From Butyrivibrio sp. (GTDB lineage: Bacteria; Bacillota; Clostridia; Lachnospirales; Lachnospiraceae), in contig NZ_JAGBLU010000146.1 of the NCBI RefSeq assembly GCF_017635265.1, forward strand, positions 1 to 64,000: a DNA stretch of 64,000 nucleotides. The letters are read 5' to 3'. Position 1 is the first letter of the stretch; each line of letters starts with the position of its first letter. The translations under genes were made by a program, and so were the position numbers. This document shows, one piece after another, positions 43,002 through 53,324 of the stretch. The notes below the pieces were generated by a model that was given only the letters and a program-made list of their open reading frames with translations, was not told where the DNA came from and searched no databases.

Positions 43002-43899
43002 GTTACTAGATCTGGAAAAATCCTATGACGACATCAAAGCTGTCAATCGTGTTTCACTTAGCATTTTAGATGGCGAAGTTTTCGGACTTGTAGGTACAAA
43101 TGGGGCAGGAAAAAGTACAATTTTGAGGATTATAGCAGGAGTTATTCAGCCTGATCTTGGCATAGTATGTGTTGATAACAGACCTGTTTATGACAATCCC
43201 GAGGTAAAAAAAGATATTTTTTACATTTCTGATGATCAGTATTTTTTACCTAACAGTACTCCTGAAGATATGGCAGATTACTATGAAGGAATTTATGAGA
43301 AATTTGACAAACTGCGTTTCTTTAAGATGTGCGGAGGCTTTGGACTTGATACCAAGAGGAAAATCAGCACGTTTTCAAAGGGAATGAAAAAGCAGATTTC
43401 CATTCTGCTTGGAATCTGTGCGGGAACCAAATATCTTCTTTGTGATGAAACCTTTGATGGTCTTGACCCGGTAGTAAGGCAGGGAGTTAAGAGTCTTTTT
43501 GCTGCTGAAATGGAAGACAGAGGACTTACACCGGTTATCGCTTCTCACAACCTTAGAGAACTTGAGGATATATGCGATCATGTTGGACTTCTTCATCAGG
43601 GCGGAGTTATCCTGTCAGAGGACATAAGTGATATGAAGCTTAATATGCAGAAGGTTCAGTGTGTTTTTGCTTCTGATGAGGATGAAAAAAAGGCGCTTGA
43701 AGGAATAGATATTCTTCTTCATGAAAAGAGAGGAAGACTTCACACTATTACAATGCGAGGTGAAAGGGAGGAGATCGAAGCGGCATTTAAGCGCGGTAAT
43801 CCGGTTTTCTTTGAAGTACTTGCTCTTACATTGGAAGAGATATTTATTAGTGAGACGGAGGTAGTGGGGTATGACATCAGGAAATTTATCCTTCAGTGA
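42994..43899 (+). CDS. ABC transporter ATP-binding protein
   Basis: A 301-aa ATPase with Walker A GTNGAGKST, Q-loop region, signature STFSKGMKKQ (LSGGQ variant), Walker B LLCDETFDGLDP and the switch His in ASHNLREL. A C-terminal ~75 residues extend beyond the core, as in ABC-2/YtrB-type exporters. It probably pairs with the next membrane protein, whose gene it overlaps by 29 bases. Confidence 0.93.
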   Translation: MIELLDLEKSYDDIKAVNRVSLSILDGEVFGLVGTNGAGKSTILRIIAGVIQPDLGIVCVDNRPVYDNPEVKKDIFYISDDQYFLPNSTPEDMADYYEGIYEKFDKLRFFKMCGGFGLDTKRKISTFSKGMKKQISILLGICAGTKYLLCDETFDGLDPVVRQGVKSLFAAEMEDRGLTPVIASHNLRELEDICDHVGLLHQGGVILSEDISDMKLNMQKVQCVFASDEDEKKALEGIDILLHEKRGRLHTITMRGEREEIEAAFKRGNPVFFEVLALTLEEIFISETEVVGYDIRKFILQ

Positions 43900-46039
43900 A
43901 AGACTTAAAAATCAAAAAAAATATATTACCAGAACTCTTTGGACAGCACTTGTGGCACTTCCTTTCGTGGCAGGGTATTTTATTTTCGGTGTGATATTAC
44001 TTGTTTCAAGGAGCATAAACTACGCGAACATGTACGGACAGTCTGAGACTGTGCTCAAGGTTGAAATGTATAAGGCAGTTTCAATGATAATGGGTATCAA
44101 CAGCATTACCTTTGCTTTTGTTGTGTTTGTCGCCATTGCGTTTGCATTTCAAGGTTTTTCTTATGTTTTCAATCAAAGTCAGATGGATTTTTACTTAAGT
44201 CAGCCAACCACCAGATTCCAGCGACTTAGGAAAAACTATTTAAATGCTTTTGGAACTTTTTTATTTATTTTTGCGATTGTAGAGATGGTGGCGTTACTCG
44301 TTGCCGCCGGTATGGGGGCTGTAAACAAGGCAGTGCTGGTTTCGGTATTTATAGAATTTTTGAGATCAATAGTGCTGTTCTTTACTGTTTATAATGTAAC
44401 TGTCCTTGCTATTATGCTTAGCGGTACTATGCTTTCGGCGTTTCTTTTGACAGGATTTTTTGCTGTATTATCTTTGGCACTTGCAGCTGAGCTAAGAGGT
44501 TTAAAAGAGATATTCTTTAAAACATTTTCTTACAGTGAGTCGTTTGAAGTATATTTATCCCCACTGTTTGACAGATGCATAACTCTGTTTAGAAATACCT
44601 TGAATGATAGTAGTTATTTTTGTGGCAGGAATGTGCTTGATGCTGCAAAAGATATTGTAAGATATGATATTGATACGCTTATTGTAGGTATAATTGCATT
44701 TATTTTCGTTCTTGTTTTCAGCAAAAAGAGAAAAGCTGAAATGGCAGGCAAAAGCTTTGTGTTCAGACCTTTCAGATGGGTTGTAAAAATAATCGTAAGT
44801 GTAATGAGTGGTATTGCAGCAGGAATTCTTGTTTATCTTATGAATGATTATATCTGGGATGATAAACTTTTTATTCTTATGTTTGTGATCATGCTTGTTA
44901 CTTCTGTAATTACAGGATGTTTTATAGAGGTAATATTGGATGCTAATATCAGAAGATTTACTAAGGGCAAAGCATCTACGATCATTTCTGCGAGTCTGGT
45001 TGTTTTAATCTTTGTGGTTCTTAAGGGTGACCTGATCGGATTTGACTCTTACGTGCCATCAGCTGAAAAGGTAGAAAGCTGTGCTATTCTCCAGGATGAC
45101 TACAATTATAATGTGTGGATCGGTCGAGGCATGTTTGGAGACGGCTATTCAGAAGAACATATGTATATAACGGACGCGGAATCCTTTGTTAAGCTTGCAG
45201 CTATCGGAATGAAGGAAAAAAAGAATTATTCCGAGGATTCATATTATTTGAAAGGATATGACCTTTCTATTTTGTACAGGATGAAGGATGGTAGAAAAAT
45301 CTACAGGTCTATATTTATTCCTTATGATACAGACGAAACTCTTATGGACAGCATAGTTTCAAGTGAAGAGTATAAAAAGGGCCATTACATTTGCTTTGAT
45401 GATGATGCAATTAGAAAAATGACAGGTTCCAACGTGGGTAACAATAGTGTTTCTTATGTTTCTGCCGGTGGAAGGAAGTCTGACGATACCATTACATATG
45501 TTGAAATAAGTGATGCTTACAGAAAGGATATTTTAGAGGGGGCTAATTATTCATACCTGAAAAATAATCAGCCAATTGGTAGTTTGGAATTTAACAGCAA
45601 TGGGGCTCATTATGTAAACGTTTCTGTTCCTGTTTATGAGAACAGTACAAATCTGCTGAAACTTATCAAAGACCATAATATCTATGTTGAGCCCAAGCTT
45701 ACACCTGAGATGATAAGCAGCATAAGAGTTGATAATTATTATCCGGGTTATAACCTTGATGATTTTGATTCAGGCAAGCTCTTGCGTGATGAAGAAGTGA
45801 TGACTACTAGTGCTACTTATGATCCGGTAAAAAATAGCAAAGAAGTGTCAGAAATACTTCAAGATATCGTTACTTCAGACTATAATGGATATTGGTATGA
45901 TTATAGTCAAAAAGATGCCAAATACAGTGTTGTAATAACCAAAAAGTCAGATGGCACCGATTATTATGGGAGCGATGGATCATATTATTCATTCTTAAAG
46001 GGGAAAGTTCCGGAATTTGTTGTAAAGGATACTGAGTAA
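43871..46039 (+). CDS. Large ABC-type membrane protein with extracytoplasmic C-terminal domain
   Basis: A 722-aa protein. Residues ~20-385 carry about eight to ten hydrophobic segments resembling an ABC-2-like permease; residues ~390-722 are soluble, rich in Tyr/Asp, and likely outside the cell. I believe this matches the clostridial DUF6449 ABC proteins, but cannot confirm it. Co-translated with the ATPase, it would form an exporter or a sensor complex of the YtrBC type. Confidence 0.7.
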   Translation: MTSGNLSFSERLKNQKKYITRTLWTALVALPFVAGYFIFGVILLVSRSINYANMYGQSETVLKVEMYKAVSMIMGINSITFAFVVFVAIAFAFQGFSYVFNQSQMDFYLSQPTTRFQRLRKNYLNAFGTFLFIFAIVEMVALLVAAGMGAVNKAVLVSVFIEFLRSIVLFFTVYNVTVLAIMLSGTMLSAFLLTGFFAVLSLALAAELRGLKEIFFKTFSYSESFEVYLSPLFDRCITLFRNTLNDSSYFCGRNVLDAAKDIVRYDIDTLIVGIIAFIFVLVFSKKRKAEMAGKSFVFRPFRWVVKIIVSVMSGIAAGILVYLMNDYIWDDKLFILMFVIMLVTSVITGCFIEVILDANIRRFTKGKASTIISASLVVLIFVVLKGDLIGFDSYVPSAEKVESCAILQDDYNYNVWIGRGMFGDGYSEEHMYITDAESFVKLAAIGMKEKKNYSEDSYYLKGYDLSILYRMKDGRKIYRSIFIPYDTDETLMDSIVSSEEYKKGHYICFDDDAIRKMTGSNVGNNSVSYVSAGGRKSDDTITYVEISDAYRKDILEGANYSYLKNNQPIGSLEFNSNGAHYVNVSVPVYENSTNLLKLIKDHNIYVEPKLTPEMISSIRVDNYYPGYNLDDFDSGKLLRDEEVMTTSATYDPVKNSKEVSEILQDIVTSDYNGYWYDYSQKDAKYSVVITKKSDGTDYYGSDGSYYSFLKGKVPEFVVKDTE

Positions 46040-46042
46040 GAA

Positions 46043-46966
46043 GTGTTAAAAAGTTTTGCAGGGGTGAAAAGTAAAATAAATAGATTAAGAAAAAGGGAGC
46101 TGTCTTCAAATGAGAAAAAGAGCCTTATATCCTGGCTCTTTTTAGCTCCTTCTTTATTGGGAGTTATGCTTTTTTTTGTGGCTCCCTTTGGAGTTGTCAT
46201 CTATTATTCTTTGATAAATAATCCCATTCAAAAAAATTTCGTTGGCTTTGCTAATTACATAAACGTATGGAATAACGGTGCATTTAAACTTGCGGGAATA
46301 AACACACTTAAATTTTCTTTTGTGGCTGTTCCACTTGCAGTTTTACTATCACTTTTTCTGGCTGCCGTAATGGAGTCAAGGATTCCTTTTAAGAGCTACT
46401 TCAGATCCTTTTTCTTGAGCCCTTTAATGGTTCCGACCGCATCGGTTGTTCTTATATGGCAGGTTATGTTTCATTACAACGGTCTTATCAATAATTTTAC
46501 TGCGGTTTTCGGAGCAGATAAGATTGACTGGCTTAAGTCAGACAGAGCACAGGTAGTTATAATAGCTCTTTTCCTATGGAAAAATCTGGGCTACAACATG
46601 ATTTTGTTTATGTCGGCTCTTGCAAGTATTCCCAAAGAACTTTTGGAGGTGGCGGCACTTGAAAATGCAACCAAATATCAGGTTTTCTGGTATATAAAAG
46701 TCAGGTACATGTCATCGTCAATACTTTTTGTTACGATAATGTCTCTGATTAATTCATTTAAAGTTTTTAGAGAAGTTTACCTGATGACGGGAGATTATCC
46801 TGTAGATTCGCTTTATATGCTGCAGCATTTTATGAACAATACGTTTGCATCACTTGACTATCAAAAACTGTCAGCTGCGGCCATAATTATGTTTATAGTA
46901 GTAACAGGTCTTGTTTACATCATGTATGCTGTTGAAAACTACTACGGAAAGGATGTAGAAGGGTAA
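46043..46966 (+). CDS. Sugar-type ABC permease 1 (MalF/UgpA-like)
   Basis: A 307-aa inner-membrane permease with six spans. The coupling-helix EAA motif is LASIPKELLEVAALENATKYQVFWYIKVRY (cytoplasmic loop contacting the ATPase). GTG 46043, 4 bases after the previous stop, gives the family-length protein; a GTG at 46064 is an alternative. Sugar permeases normally use a MsmK-type ATPase encoded elsewhere; none is in this operon. Confidence 0.87.
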   Translation: MLKSFAGVKSKINRLRKRELSSNEKKSLISWLFLAPSLLGVMLFFVAPFGVVIYYSLINNPIQKNFVGFANYINVWNNGAFKLAGINTLKFSFVAVPLAVLLSLFLAAVMESRIPFKSYFRSFFLSPLMVPTASVVLIWQVMFHYNGLINNFTAVFGADKIDWLKSDRAQVVIIALFLWKNLGYNMILFMSALASIPKELLEVAALENATKYQVFWYIKVRYMSSSILFVTIMSLINSFKVFREVYLMTGDYPVDSLYMLQHFMNNTFASLDYQKLSAAAIIMFIVVTGLVYIMYAVENYYGKDVEG

Positions 46967-46972
46967 AACAGC

Positions 46973-47887
46973 ATGAATATGCTACAGAAAATGTATAAAA
47001 AGAAAAGGCGGATAGATAACGTAAAAACCGCAGTTGTTACTGTGGCAGCTCTGATTTTTGCAGTTGTTTTCCTTATGCCTATTATATTAACAATAACGAA
47101 TTCATTTATGTCTTCATCGGAGATAAATGCCAATTATGGCTCGATATTTGCTACCACTGAAAAGGGAGGGAAAATTTTCATCTCAAAAACTGTGAATCTG
47201 AAATTCATTCCCGATATGGTGACGTTTGCTCAGTATTTTACAGTTCTTTTCAAAAGTCCGCAGTATCTGATTAAGTTTTGGAATTCAATAATTTATGTGG
47301 CTCCGATTGTGGTGGTTCAACTGGGAATTGCAACCCTTGCGGCGTACGGCTTTTCAAGATATGACGGTAAATTAAAAAGAGCAATCTTTTTTGCCTATAT
47401 TATTATGATGCTCATGCCATACCAGGTTACGCTGGTGCCCAATTTCCTGGTTTCCAAGGCGTTGGGAATATATGGAAGCAGGTGGTCCATATGGCTTCCG
47501 GGATTTTTTTCTCCGTTTGCGGTATATCTTTTGACTAAATTTATGAGAAGGATTCCGACGGAAGTATTGGAGGCGGCTTCAATAGACGGAGCAGATGAGT
47601 GGTACATTTTTTCAAGGATCAACATGCCATTATGTAAAGGAGGTATTGCGTCAATTGCTATACTTGTATTTTTTGATTATTGGAATATGGTTGAACAGCC
47701 TCTTATTCTTTTGGATGATCCGGATCTTCATCCGCTTTCTGTCTTTCTTTCTAAGATAAATTCGGGAGAAATAAGCCTTGCCTTTGCTGTGGCTGTAATA
47801 TATCTTATTCCGCCGCTTCTTATATTTTTATATGGCGAGGACTATCTGGTGGAAGGAATTTCCTACCAGGGAGGAATTAAAGGTTAA
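46973..47887 (+). CDS. Sugar-type ABC permease 2 (MalG/UgpE-like)
   Basis: A 304-aa permease with six spans. The EAA motif is LEAASIDGADEWYIFSRINMPLCKGG. An insertion (~residues 45-75) after the first span is larger than usual. It pairs with the preceding permease as the heterodimeric channel. Confidence 0.9.
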   Translation: MNMLQKMYKKKRRIDNVKTAVVTVAALIFAVVFLMPIILTITNSFMSSSEINANYGSIFATTEKGGKIFISKTVNLKFIPDMVTFAQYFTVLFKSPQYLIKFWNSIIYVAPIVVVQLGIATLAAYGFSRYDGKLKRAIFFAYIIMMLMPYQVTLVPNFLVSKALGIYGSRWSIWLPGFFSPFAVYLLTKFMRRIPTEVLEAASIDGADEWYIFSRINMPLCKGGIASIAILVFFDYWNMVEQPLILLDDPDLHPLSVFLSKINSGEISLAFAVAVIYLIPPLLIFLYGEDYLVEGISYQGGIKG

Positions 47888-47912
47888 ATATTTTATTTAG
47901 GGGAGTTTTGTT

Positions 47913-49511
47913 ATGTCAGAAAATTTTGACGAAAGAAAAGATTCAAACCTTGGAGAGATTATTGATTCTGAGGGAAAGGTAATTGGAAAAATCAGGAATT
48001 CGGTTTATTTATCAAGTGGGAGTAACAGGAAAGATATAGTTAAAAATGTCGCTATTGGCTTTTTATCTGTTATGTTAATCCTTACATTTTTTTCCAATAC
48101 AATTATGAATTACACACTTCCGCAGGTTGCAACGGTTCAGATAGAAAGCGGTTCGATAAGCCCGCAGATAAGAGGAACCGGAACAGTTACTGCTGAGGAT
48201 CCTTATAATATCACGGTAAAAGAAACAAGAAAGATTTCAGGTGTTGCTGTTAAAGAAGGAACACATGTTGAAATTGGAGATGTTATTTACTATTTAGAGG
48301 ACAAGGAATCAGAAGAACTTATAAAAGCAAAAGAAAATCTGGACACGTTAGAACTTGATTATGAGCAGATGATGTTTTCAGGAGACGTTTCAAGCGCTGT
48401 TATCTCCAATGTAAGAAATGGCAAAACAGCTTCTTACGACACTTATCAGGCACAGGTCGGTTCAGTTCTTGATGCTTATAATGCGGCACTTGATGCAGAT
48501 AACGCTGCACAAGCGGAACTTGACTATCTGAATAACCTTTGGGGATATGAAAAAGCAGGTCTTGATTATAATTCTATTACTCCTCAGTATTTAATTGATC
48601 AGGCAACTTCTGATATGACTAAAGCAGCTAATGATGGTGATACAGACAGAGTAGATGAACTTGAGAATTTTATGGCTGAGCTTACAAGAGATAAAAATCA
48701 GCTTTCAACATACAGTTCTCAACAAGGTTACAGCTATACACAAAAAATATCACAGTCAACAGAGAAAAAGGCTCAGACAGCTGCAGCTCTTAAGGTGGCA
48801 GAAAAAGATAAGGAAAATCAGCTAAAGAGCATAAATGTTGAGATTTCCCTTTGCCAAAAGAGAGACAAGATAACAGAACAAAAAGAGAAAATTGCAAAGC
48901 TTGAAGCTGAATCAGTAGGTGCATCCGTTAAGAGCCCTGTTGCGGGAATTGTTTCTTCTGTAAATAAGGTTGCAGGTGAGTCGACGGCTGCCGATGAGAC
49001 AATTGCTGTTGTGCAGGTTGACGGAAAAGACATGACCACAAGCTTTTCGGTAACCAATTCACAGGCTCAAAAGCTTAAAGTGGGTGACGCAGCACAGCCG
49101 CAGAATGCATGGCAGTTTAGTTCGAACTTTAAAGCTACATTAATATCTATTAAAAATGACAAGCAGGATCCGGCAGGTAAAAAACTTCTTACATTCAAAA
49201 TTGAGAGTACAGAAGTAACTCCGGGACAGAATCTTTCTCTTGCCATAGGAGAGAGAAGTCAGAACTATGACATGATAGTTCCAAACAGTGCTATTAAGAC
49301 AGATACAAATGGTAAGTTTGTTCTCATAGTAAAAAGTAAATCATCACCCCTTGGAAACAGATATACTGCTACAAGAGCAGATGTGACTGTCGTTGCATCA
49401 GATGATAAAAACTCTGCTATCACAGCAGCAATTGATGATTATGAATATGTTATCACTACTTCCAATAAACCTGTAAAGGCAGGAGAACAGGTAAGGCTTT
49501 CTAACGAATAA
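47913..49511 (+). CDS. HlyD/MacA-type membrane fusion (adaptor) protein
   Basis: A 532-aa protein anchored by one segment (~residues 46-66, IGFLSVMLILTFFSNTIM). A beta-barrel/lipoyl half (VKETRKISGVAVKEGTHVEIGDVIYYLED, ~98-126) is split by a long coiled coil (~130-320) from the second lipoyl half (VGASVKSPVAGIVSSVNKVAG, ~332-352). Adaptors of this type usually serve exporters, so its place behind sugar-import permeases is unusual. RBS is AGGGGAG. Confidence 0.9.
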   Translation: MSENFDERKDSNLGEIIDSEGKVIGKIRNSVYLSSGSNRKDIVKNVAIGFLSVMLILTFFSNTIMNYTLPQVATVQIESGSISPQIRGTGTVTAEDPYNITVKETRKISGVAVKEGTHVEIGDVIYYLEDKESEELIKAKENLDTLELDYEQMMFSGDVSSAVISNVRNGKTASYDTYQAQVGSVLDAYNAALDADNAAQAELDYLNNLWGYEKAGLDYNSITPQYLIDQATSDMTKAANDGDTDRVDELENFMAELTRDKNQLSTYSSQQGYSYTQKISQSTEKKAQTAAALKVAEKDKENQLKSINVEISLCQKRDKITEQKEKIAKLEAESVGASVKSPVAGIVSSVNKVAGESTAADETIAVVQVDGKDMTTSFSVTNSQAQKLKVGDAAQPQNAWQFSSNFKATLISIKNDKQDPAGKKLLTFKIESTEVTPGQNLSLAIGERSQNYDMIVPNSAIKTDTNGKFVLIVKSKSSPLGNRYTATRADVTVVASDDKNSAITAAIDDYEYVITTSNKPVKAGEQVRLSNE

Positions 49512-50782
49512 TGAAGAAAAGATTATTACAGATAAAGGATAGTTTAATAAAGCTTTTTAAGAGAAAAGTCTTTTTACTTGTAATTTGCCTGATTCTTTTG
49601 GACTTTTTATTGGGAGTTTACAGCAGAATACTGATAAATAAACTTCCTGAACAGGCGAGCGCTTTAAGATGGTCTGACGAAAAGAAAATGACTCAGGTTA
49701 GTGTATTTTTTACAGAGGATCAACTTATAGATTCTGATTTTATCAGGAAACTTGAGTATGTTCTTAACGGAAAAATGAACGATGTCGGTATTGTGAATGA
49801 TGAAGATGATACCACATCCGGCACAGGAAAAAAATCAGATACTCCTGTTATCATTGATACTCAGCCACTTGACAAGCCTTCCGAAGAAGTGATTGAAACA
49901 CCTGTAGAAACTGATGATTCAAGGCTTTATACCAGCTGCTTTAGTGCACAGGGTATCGTATCAATAACGTTTGAAAATAAAACTGCTGATAAGATAAATG
50001 CAATTGGAACTGAGGGGGATTTCTTTCTTTTTCATCCACTTGAACTGGTCAGCGGAAGCTACTATATGCCTGATGCAATTATGAAGGATGGGATTGTTAT
50101 AGATGAGGATCTTTCCTGGCAGCTTTTTGGTTCAGATGATGTTGTTGGTCAGATGGTTACTATAGGCGGGGTTCCGCATTATGTAAGCGGTGTTGTAAAA
50201 AGGGAAGAAGGAAGGATGCGAAAAGCGTCAGGTCAGACGACAGGCATTGCATACATTTCCTATGATAGCCTTTGCAAGTATGGAACTATATTAAGCGGAC
50301 GTACTGAAAACATAGAAATAGCAGAAGATGGAACCAAAGCAAATAAGGGCGGCATTAATTGTTATGAGGTTGTAATGCCGGGACCGGTAGACGGTATAGT
50401 TGCCAAGATAGTAAAAGAGAGCACCGGTCTTGATGATGCTTATGTTACCGTAATTGACAATACAGAGCGATTTTCATTTTTTGCATTATTGAATGTTATC
50501 TTATCCTACGGAACGAGAAGTATGTGGAGTAAAGCTATATTCTTCCCTTATTGGGAGAATCTGGCAAGGGGATATGAGGATATATTGGCTACACTTTTAT
50601 TTATAAGACTGATTTGCAGAATAGTAGTAATTGTAATACTGGTTATTTTTATTATAAAAGCTTACAGACATAAGACATGGACTGTCAGAGGCTTGGTAAA
50701 TGATCTTATGGAAAAGAAATATGATATAGAGGTGAAAAGACAGCAGAGAAAGACTGAAAATAAGGGTAAGCCCATGGTGTGA
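49511..50782 (+). CDS. MacB-core-like extracytoplasmic protein with two membrane anchors
   Basis: A 423-aa protein. Hydrophobic segments lie at ~20-40 and ~370-395; between them the region with GDFFLFHPLELVSGSYYM, DEDLSWQLFGSDDVVGQMVTIGG and HYVSGVVKRE follows the pattern of the MacB periplasmic core domain. A full MacB/FtsX permease has four spans and an ATPase; both are lacking here. Its start overlaps the adaptor's stop by one base, implying a stoichiometric MacA/MacB-like pair. Confidence 0.65.
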   Translation: MKKRLLQIKDSLIKLFKRKVFLLVICLILLDFLLGVYSRILINKLPEQASALRWSDEKKMTQVSVFFTEDQLIDSDFIRKLEYVLNGKMNDVGIVNDEDDTTSGTGKKSDTPVIIDTQPLDKPSEEVIETPVETDDSRLYTSCFSAQGIVSITFENKTADKINAIGTEGDFFLFHPLELVSGSYYMPDAIMKDGIVIDEDLSWQLFGSDDVVGQMVTIGGVPHYVSGVVKREEGRMRKASGQTTGIAYISYDSLCKYGTILSGRTENIEIAEDGTKANKGGINCYEVVMPGPVDGIVAKIVKESTGLDDAYVTVIDNTERFSFFALLNVILSYGTRSMWSKAIFFPYWENLARGYEDILATLLFIRLICRIVVIVILVIFIIKAYRHKTWTVRGLVNDLMEKKYDIEVKRQQRKTENKGKPMV

Positions 50783-50795
50783 GAGGAGAGATGTT

Positions 50796-53291
50796 ATGAA
50801 AAGAAGCAAGTTTTTAAAAAAAGCCGGAACAATAGCTTTGGCGATGACTATGGTAGTTGGAACTTTATCCGGCTGCGGAAAAGAAAAAAGCGGTTCAGAT
50901 GACAGCATACTTAATGAAGCTTCCACAGGTTCCAAGGATTATGTGTTTAAGATAGCGGATCTGGGAATAGATATTGATGCTAAAAACATTTCAACAGTTA
51001 AGATTGTAGGAGATAAGGTTTATGCTGTTGACTTTTATGGATCTGTGGATAAGGGAGTCGCAGTAAATTCATTTAACTATGACGGTTCCGGGCTTAGTAC
51101 GGTTTATCTTCCGAATAGTGACGGAGAAAGCTACAGTCACTTTAATTTTGATGTCGATGGAAATATCTATGCAATTGAGGAAATCTATCATTGGGAAGAT
51201 GATGAGATGCATATCATGGATGATGAAGAAAATACTGACAATGCATCTGATGAAGCTTCAGATGACTTTTCGGACCTGGCAAGGGAAAATTCATCAGTTG
51301 AAGATGAAGCCGGTGATAGTGCCTTAAGTGAAAACTCTTTGGACGATGCCAATACCGAAAGCTCTGAGGAAACTGATGACAAGATGATTGCAGATGACGG
51401 TGATGGCTACGCAGGAAGTATGTATGAATCCTCAGAAGAAGAGAGGTATGTTGTAAAGTTCGATGCATCAGGAAATCTTATATATAAATATGACATTAAT
51501 AAGGATCTGGCAGAGGGAGATTACCTCCAGATTTACGGAATGATATATTCCGATAAATACGGCGTAGTGATGAACACCGGCCGCGGAATAGAATTTTTTG
51601 ATGAAAATAACGGTTTTAAACTTGTGTATGATACCACTAAGTCTGAGGAGTATAAGGATTGCTATCTTGACCTGTATAAGGGTTTCAATGGTGACATATT
51701 CCTGGCAGGATATGGAAACGATGGATATGTGATTGCCCCAGTTGATCTGGAAAAGGGTGAGATCGGTCAGAAGGCGGCAGCTCTTGAGCATTATAACAGT
51801 ATGACAGTATTTGAAGGTAATGGCTATGACCTTTATATTAGCACTGAGTCAGCTATATACGGGTATGACTTTAAAGCAGACAAGCTTACCAAGATAATGG
51901 ACTATGTGGATTCAGATCTTTCTGCTGATTATTCAATAAGCTCCATAGTAGCAATCAGTGATACTGAATTTTTGGCTGTTTTACCTGATTTTGAATACAA
52001 TTATAATCTGGAAAGACTTGTTAAGGTTCCTGCAGATCAGGTGAAGGATAAGCAGATTATTACTTTGGGAGGAGTTTACATTGACTATTCTGTAAGAAAG
52101 GCCGCCGTTAAGTTTAATCAGGAGAATCAGGATTACAAGATTAAACTGGTAGACTATTCTGTTTACGATTCAGAAGATAATTGGGATGAAGGAACCAACA
52201 GATTTAATCTTGATGTTGTATCCGGAAATGTGCCTGATATTATGGCATTTAATACGGAATCTCCTGTGGACAGTTTCATAAATAAGGGGCTGTTTCTTGA
52301 TTTGAATGCATTCATTAAGAATGATCCGGATATTTCAGGAACAGAGTTTATTGACAATGTAATTGATGCATTTAAGACCGGCGATAAGATGTATCTTATG
52401 ATCCCCAGCTTTAGCATAGCAACTGTAGCTATGAAGAAGTCTCGTACCGGAGGAAAAGAGACACTTACAATCAATGATGTTGAAAATCTTATTGAAGAAA
52501 GCGGGGCAGGATACAACCTTGCATGCGGACCTCAGAATCGTCAGGAACTTATGAATTATGGAATTGCTTATTCAGGAAATAAGTTCATTGATTGGGAAAA
52601 TAAAAAATGTAACTTTACAGATGAAAATTTCATAAAGCTTTTGGAGTTTACAAAGAATTTCCCTGAAGAATATGACGAATCAATCTGGGATAAAAACCTT
52701 GATGAAATATACAGGACCAATGAAGGCGTACTTTATTTCACCGGAATCTATGGCTTTGATCAGTACAAGAGAATTAAGTACGGAACTTTTGGAGAGGACG
52801 TGGCATTTGTGGGTTTCCCTAATGAAAGAGGCGAAAACTATTCTACAATTCTTCCAAGTGTTTCACTGGCGGTAAGCGCAAGATCCAAGTACACAGATGG
52901 AATCTGGCAGTTCCTTAGAACGTTCTATCTTGATGAGTACCAAAATAATATTGAATTTAACTTCCCTGTCACAAAATCAGCTTTTGAAAAAAAAGCCAAA
53001 GAATCTATGGAGACGAAGTACTATACTGATGAAAATGGTGATAAACAGGAAGAAATAGAGTATTACTGGATTGGAGATCAGGAAGTAAAACTTCCAAATC
53101 TGACCAAGGAAGATGTGCAGTTTGTTGAGAACTTTGTTTATTCTTTAAGCGAGCCTATGACTTACAATGCCAATGTAAATAATATTATTATGGAAGAAGC
53201 ATCAGCTTTCTTTAGCGGTCAGAAGAGTGCCGAAGAGGTGGCAAATATCATACAAAGCAGATTGTCTATATATGTAAATGAAAATTCATGA
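50796..53291 (+). CDS. Very large solute-binding lipoprotein with N-terminal beta-rich domain
   Basis: An 831-aa lipoprotein: signal peptide with lipobox LSGC (Cys ~27). Residues ~45-410 are beta-rich with propeller-like KVYAVDF / NIYAIEE / DLYISTES strands, interrupted by an acidic low-complexity insert (~130-215). Residues ~415-831 form a type 1 extracellular solute-binding domain (DYSVRKAAVKFNQENQDYKIKLVDY, VSGNVPDIMAFN, FAVSARSKYTDGIWQFLR-like tail). Ordinary sugar-binding proteins are ~430 aa. It ends the operon. Confidence 0.85.
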   Translation: MKRSKFLKKAGTIALAMTMVVGTLSGCGKEKSGSDDSILNEASTGSKDYVFKIADLGIDIDAKNISTVKIVGDKVYAVDFYGSVDKGVAVNSFNYDGSGLSTVYLPNSDGESYSHFNFDVDGNIYAIEEIYHWEDDEMHIMDDEENTDNASDEASDDFSDLARENSSVEDEAGDSALSENSLDDANTESSEETDDKMIADDGDGYAGSMYESSEEERYVVKFDASGNLIYKYDINKDLAEGDYLQIYGMIYSDKYGVVMNTGRGIEFFDENNGFKLVYDTTKSEEYKDCYLDLYKGFNGDIFLAGYGNDGYVIAPVDLEKGEIGQKAAALEHYNSMTVFEGNGYDLYISTESAIYGYDFKADKLTKIMDYVDSDLSADYSISSIVAISDTEFLAVLPDFEYNYNLERLVKVPADQVKDKQIITLGGVYIDYSVRKAAVKFNQENQDYKIKLVDYSVYDSEDNWDEGTNRFNLDVVSGNVPDIMAFNTESPVDSFINKGLFLDLNAFIKNDPDISGTEFIDNVIDAFKTGDKMYLMIPSFSIATVAMKKSRTGGKETLTINDVENLIEESGAGYNLACGPQNRQELMNYGIAYSGNKFIDWENKKCNFTDENFIKLLEFTKNFPEEYDESIWDKNLDEIYRTNEGVLYFTGIYGFDQYKRIKYGTFGEDVAFVGFPNERGENYSTILPSVSLAVSARSKYTDGIWQFLRTFYLDEYQNNIEFNFPVTKSAFEKKAKESMETKYYTDENGDKQEEIEYYWIGDQEVKLPNLTKEDVQFVENFVYSLSEPMTYNANVNNIIMEEASAFFSGQKSAEEVANIIQSRLSIYVNENS

Positions 53292-53324
53292 TCAAACGAT
53301 GTAGCTTATATCAAATGATGCATA

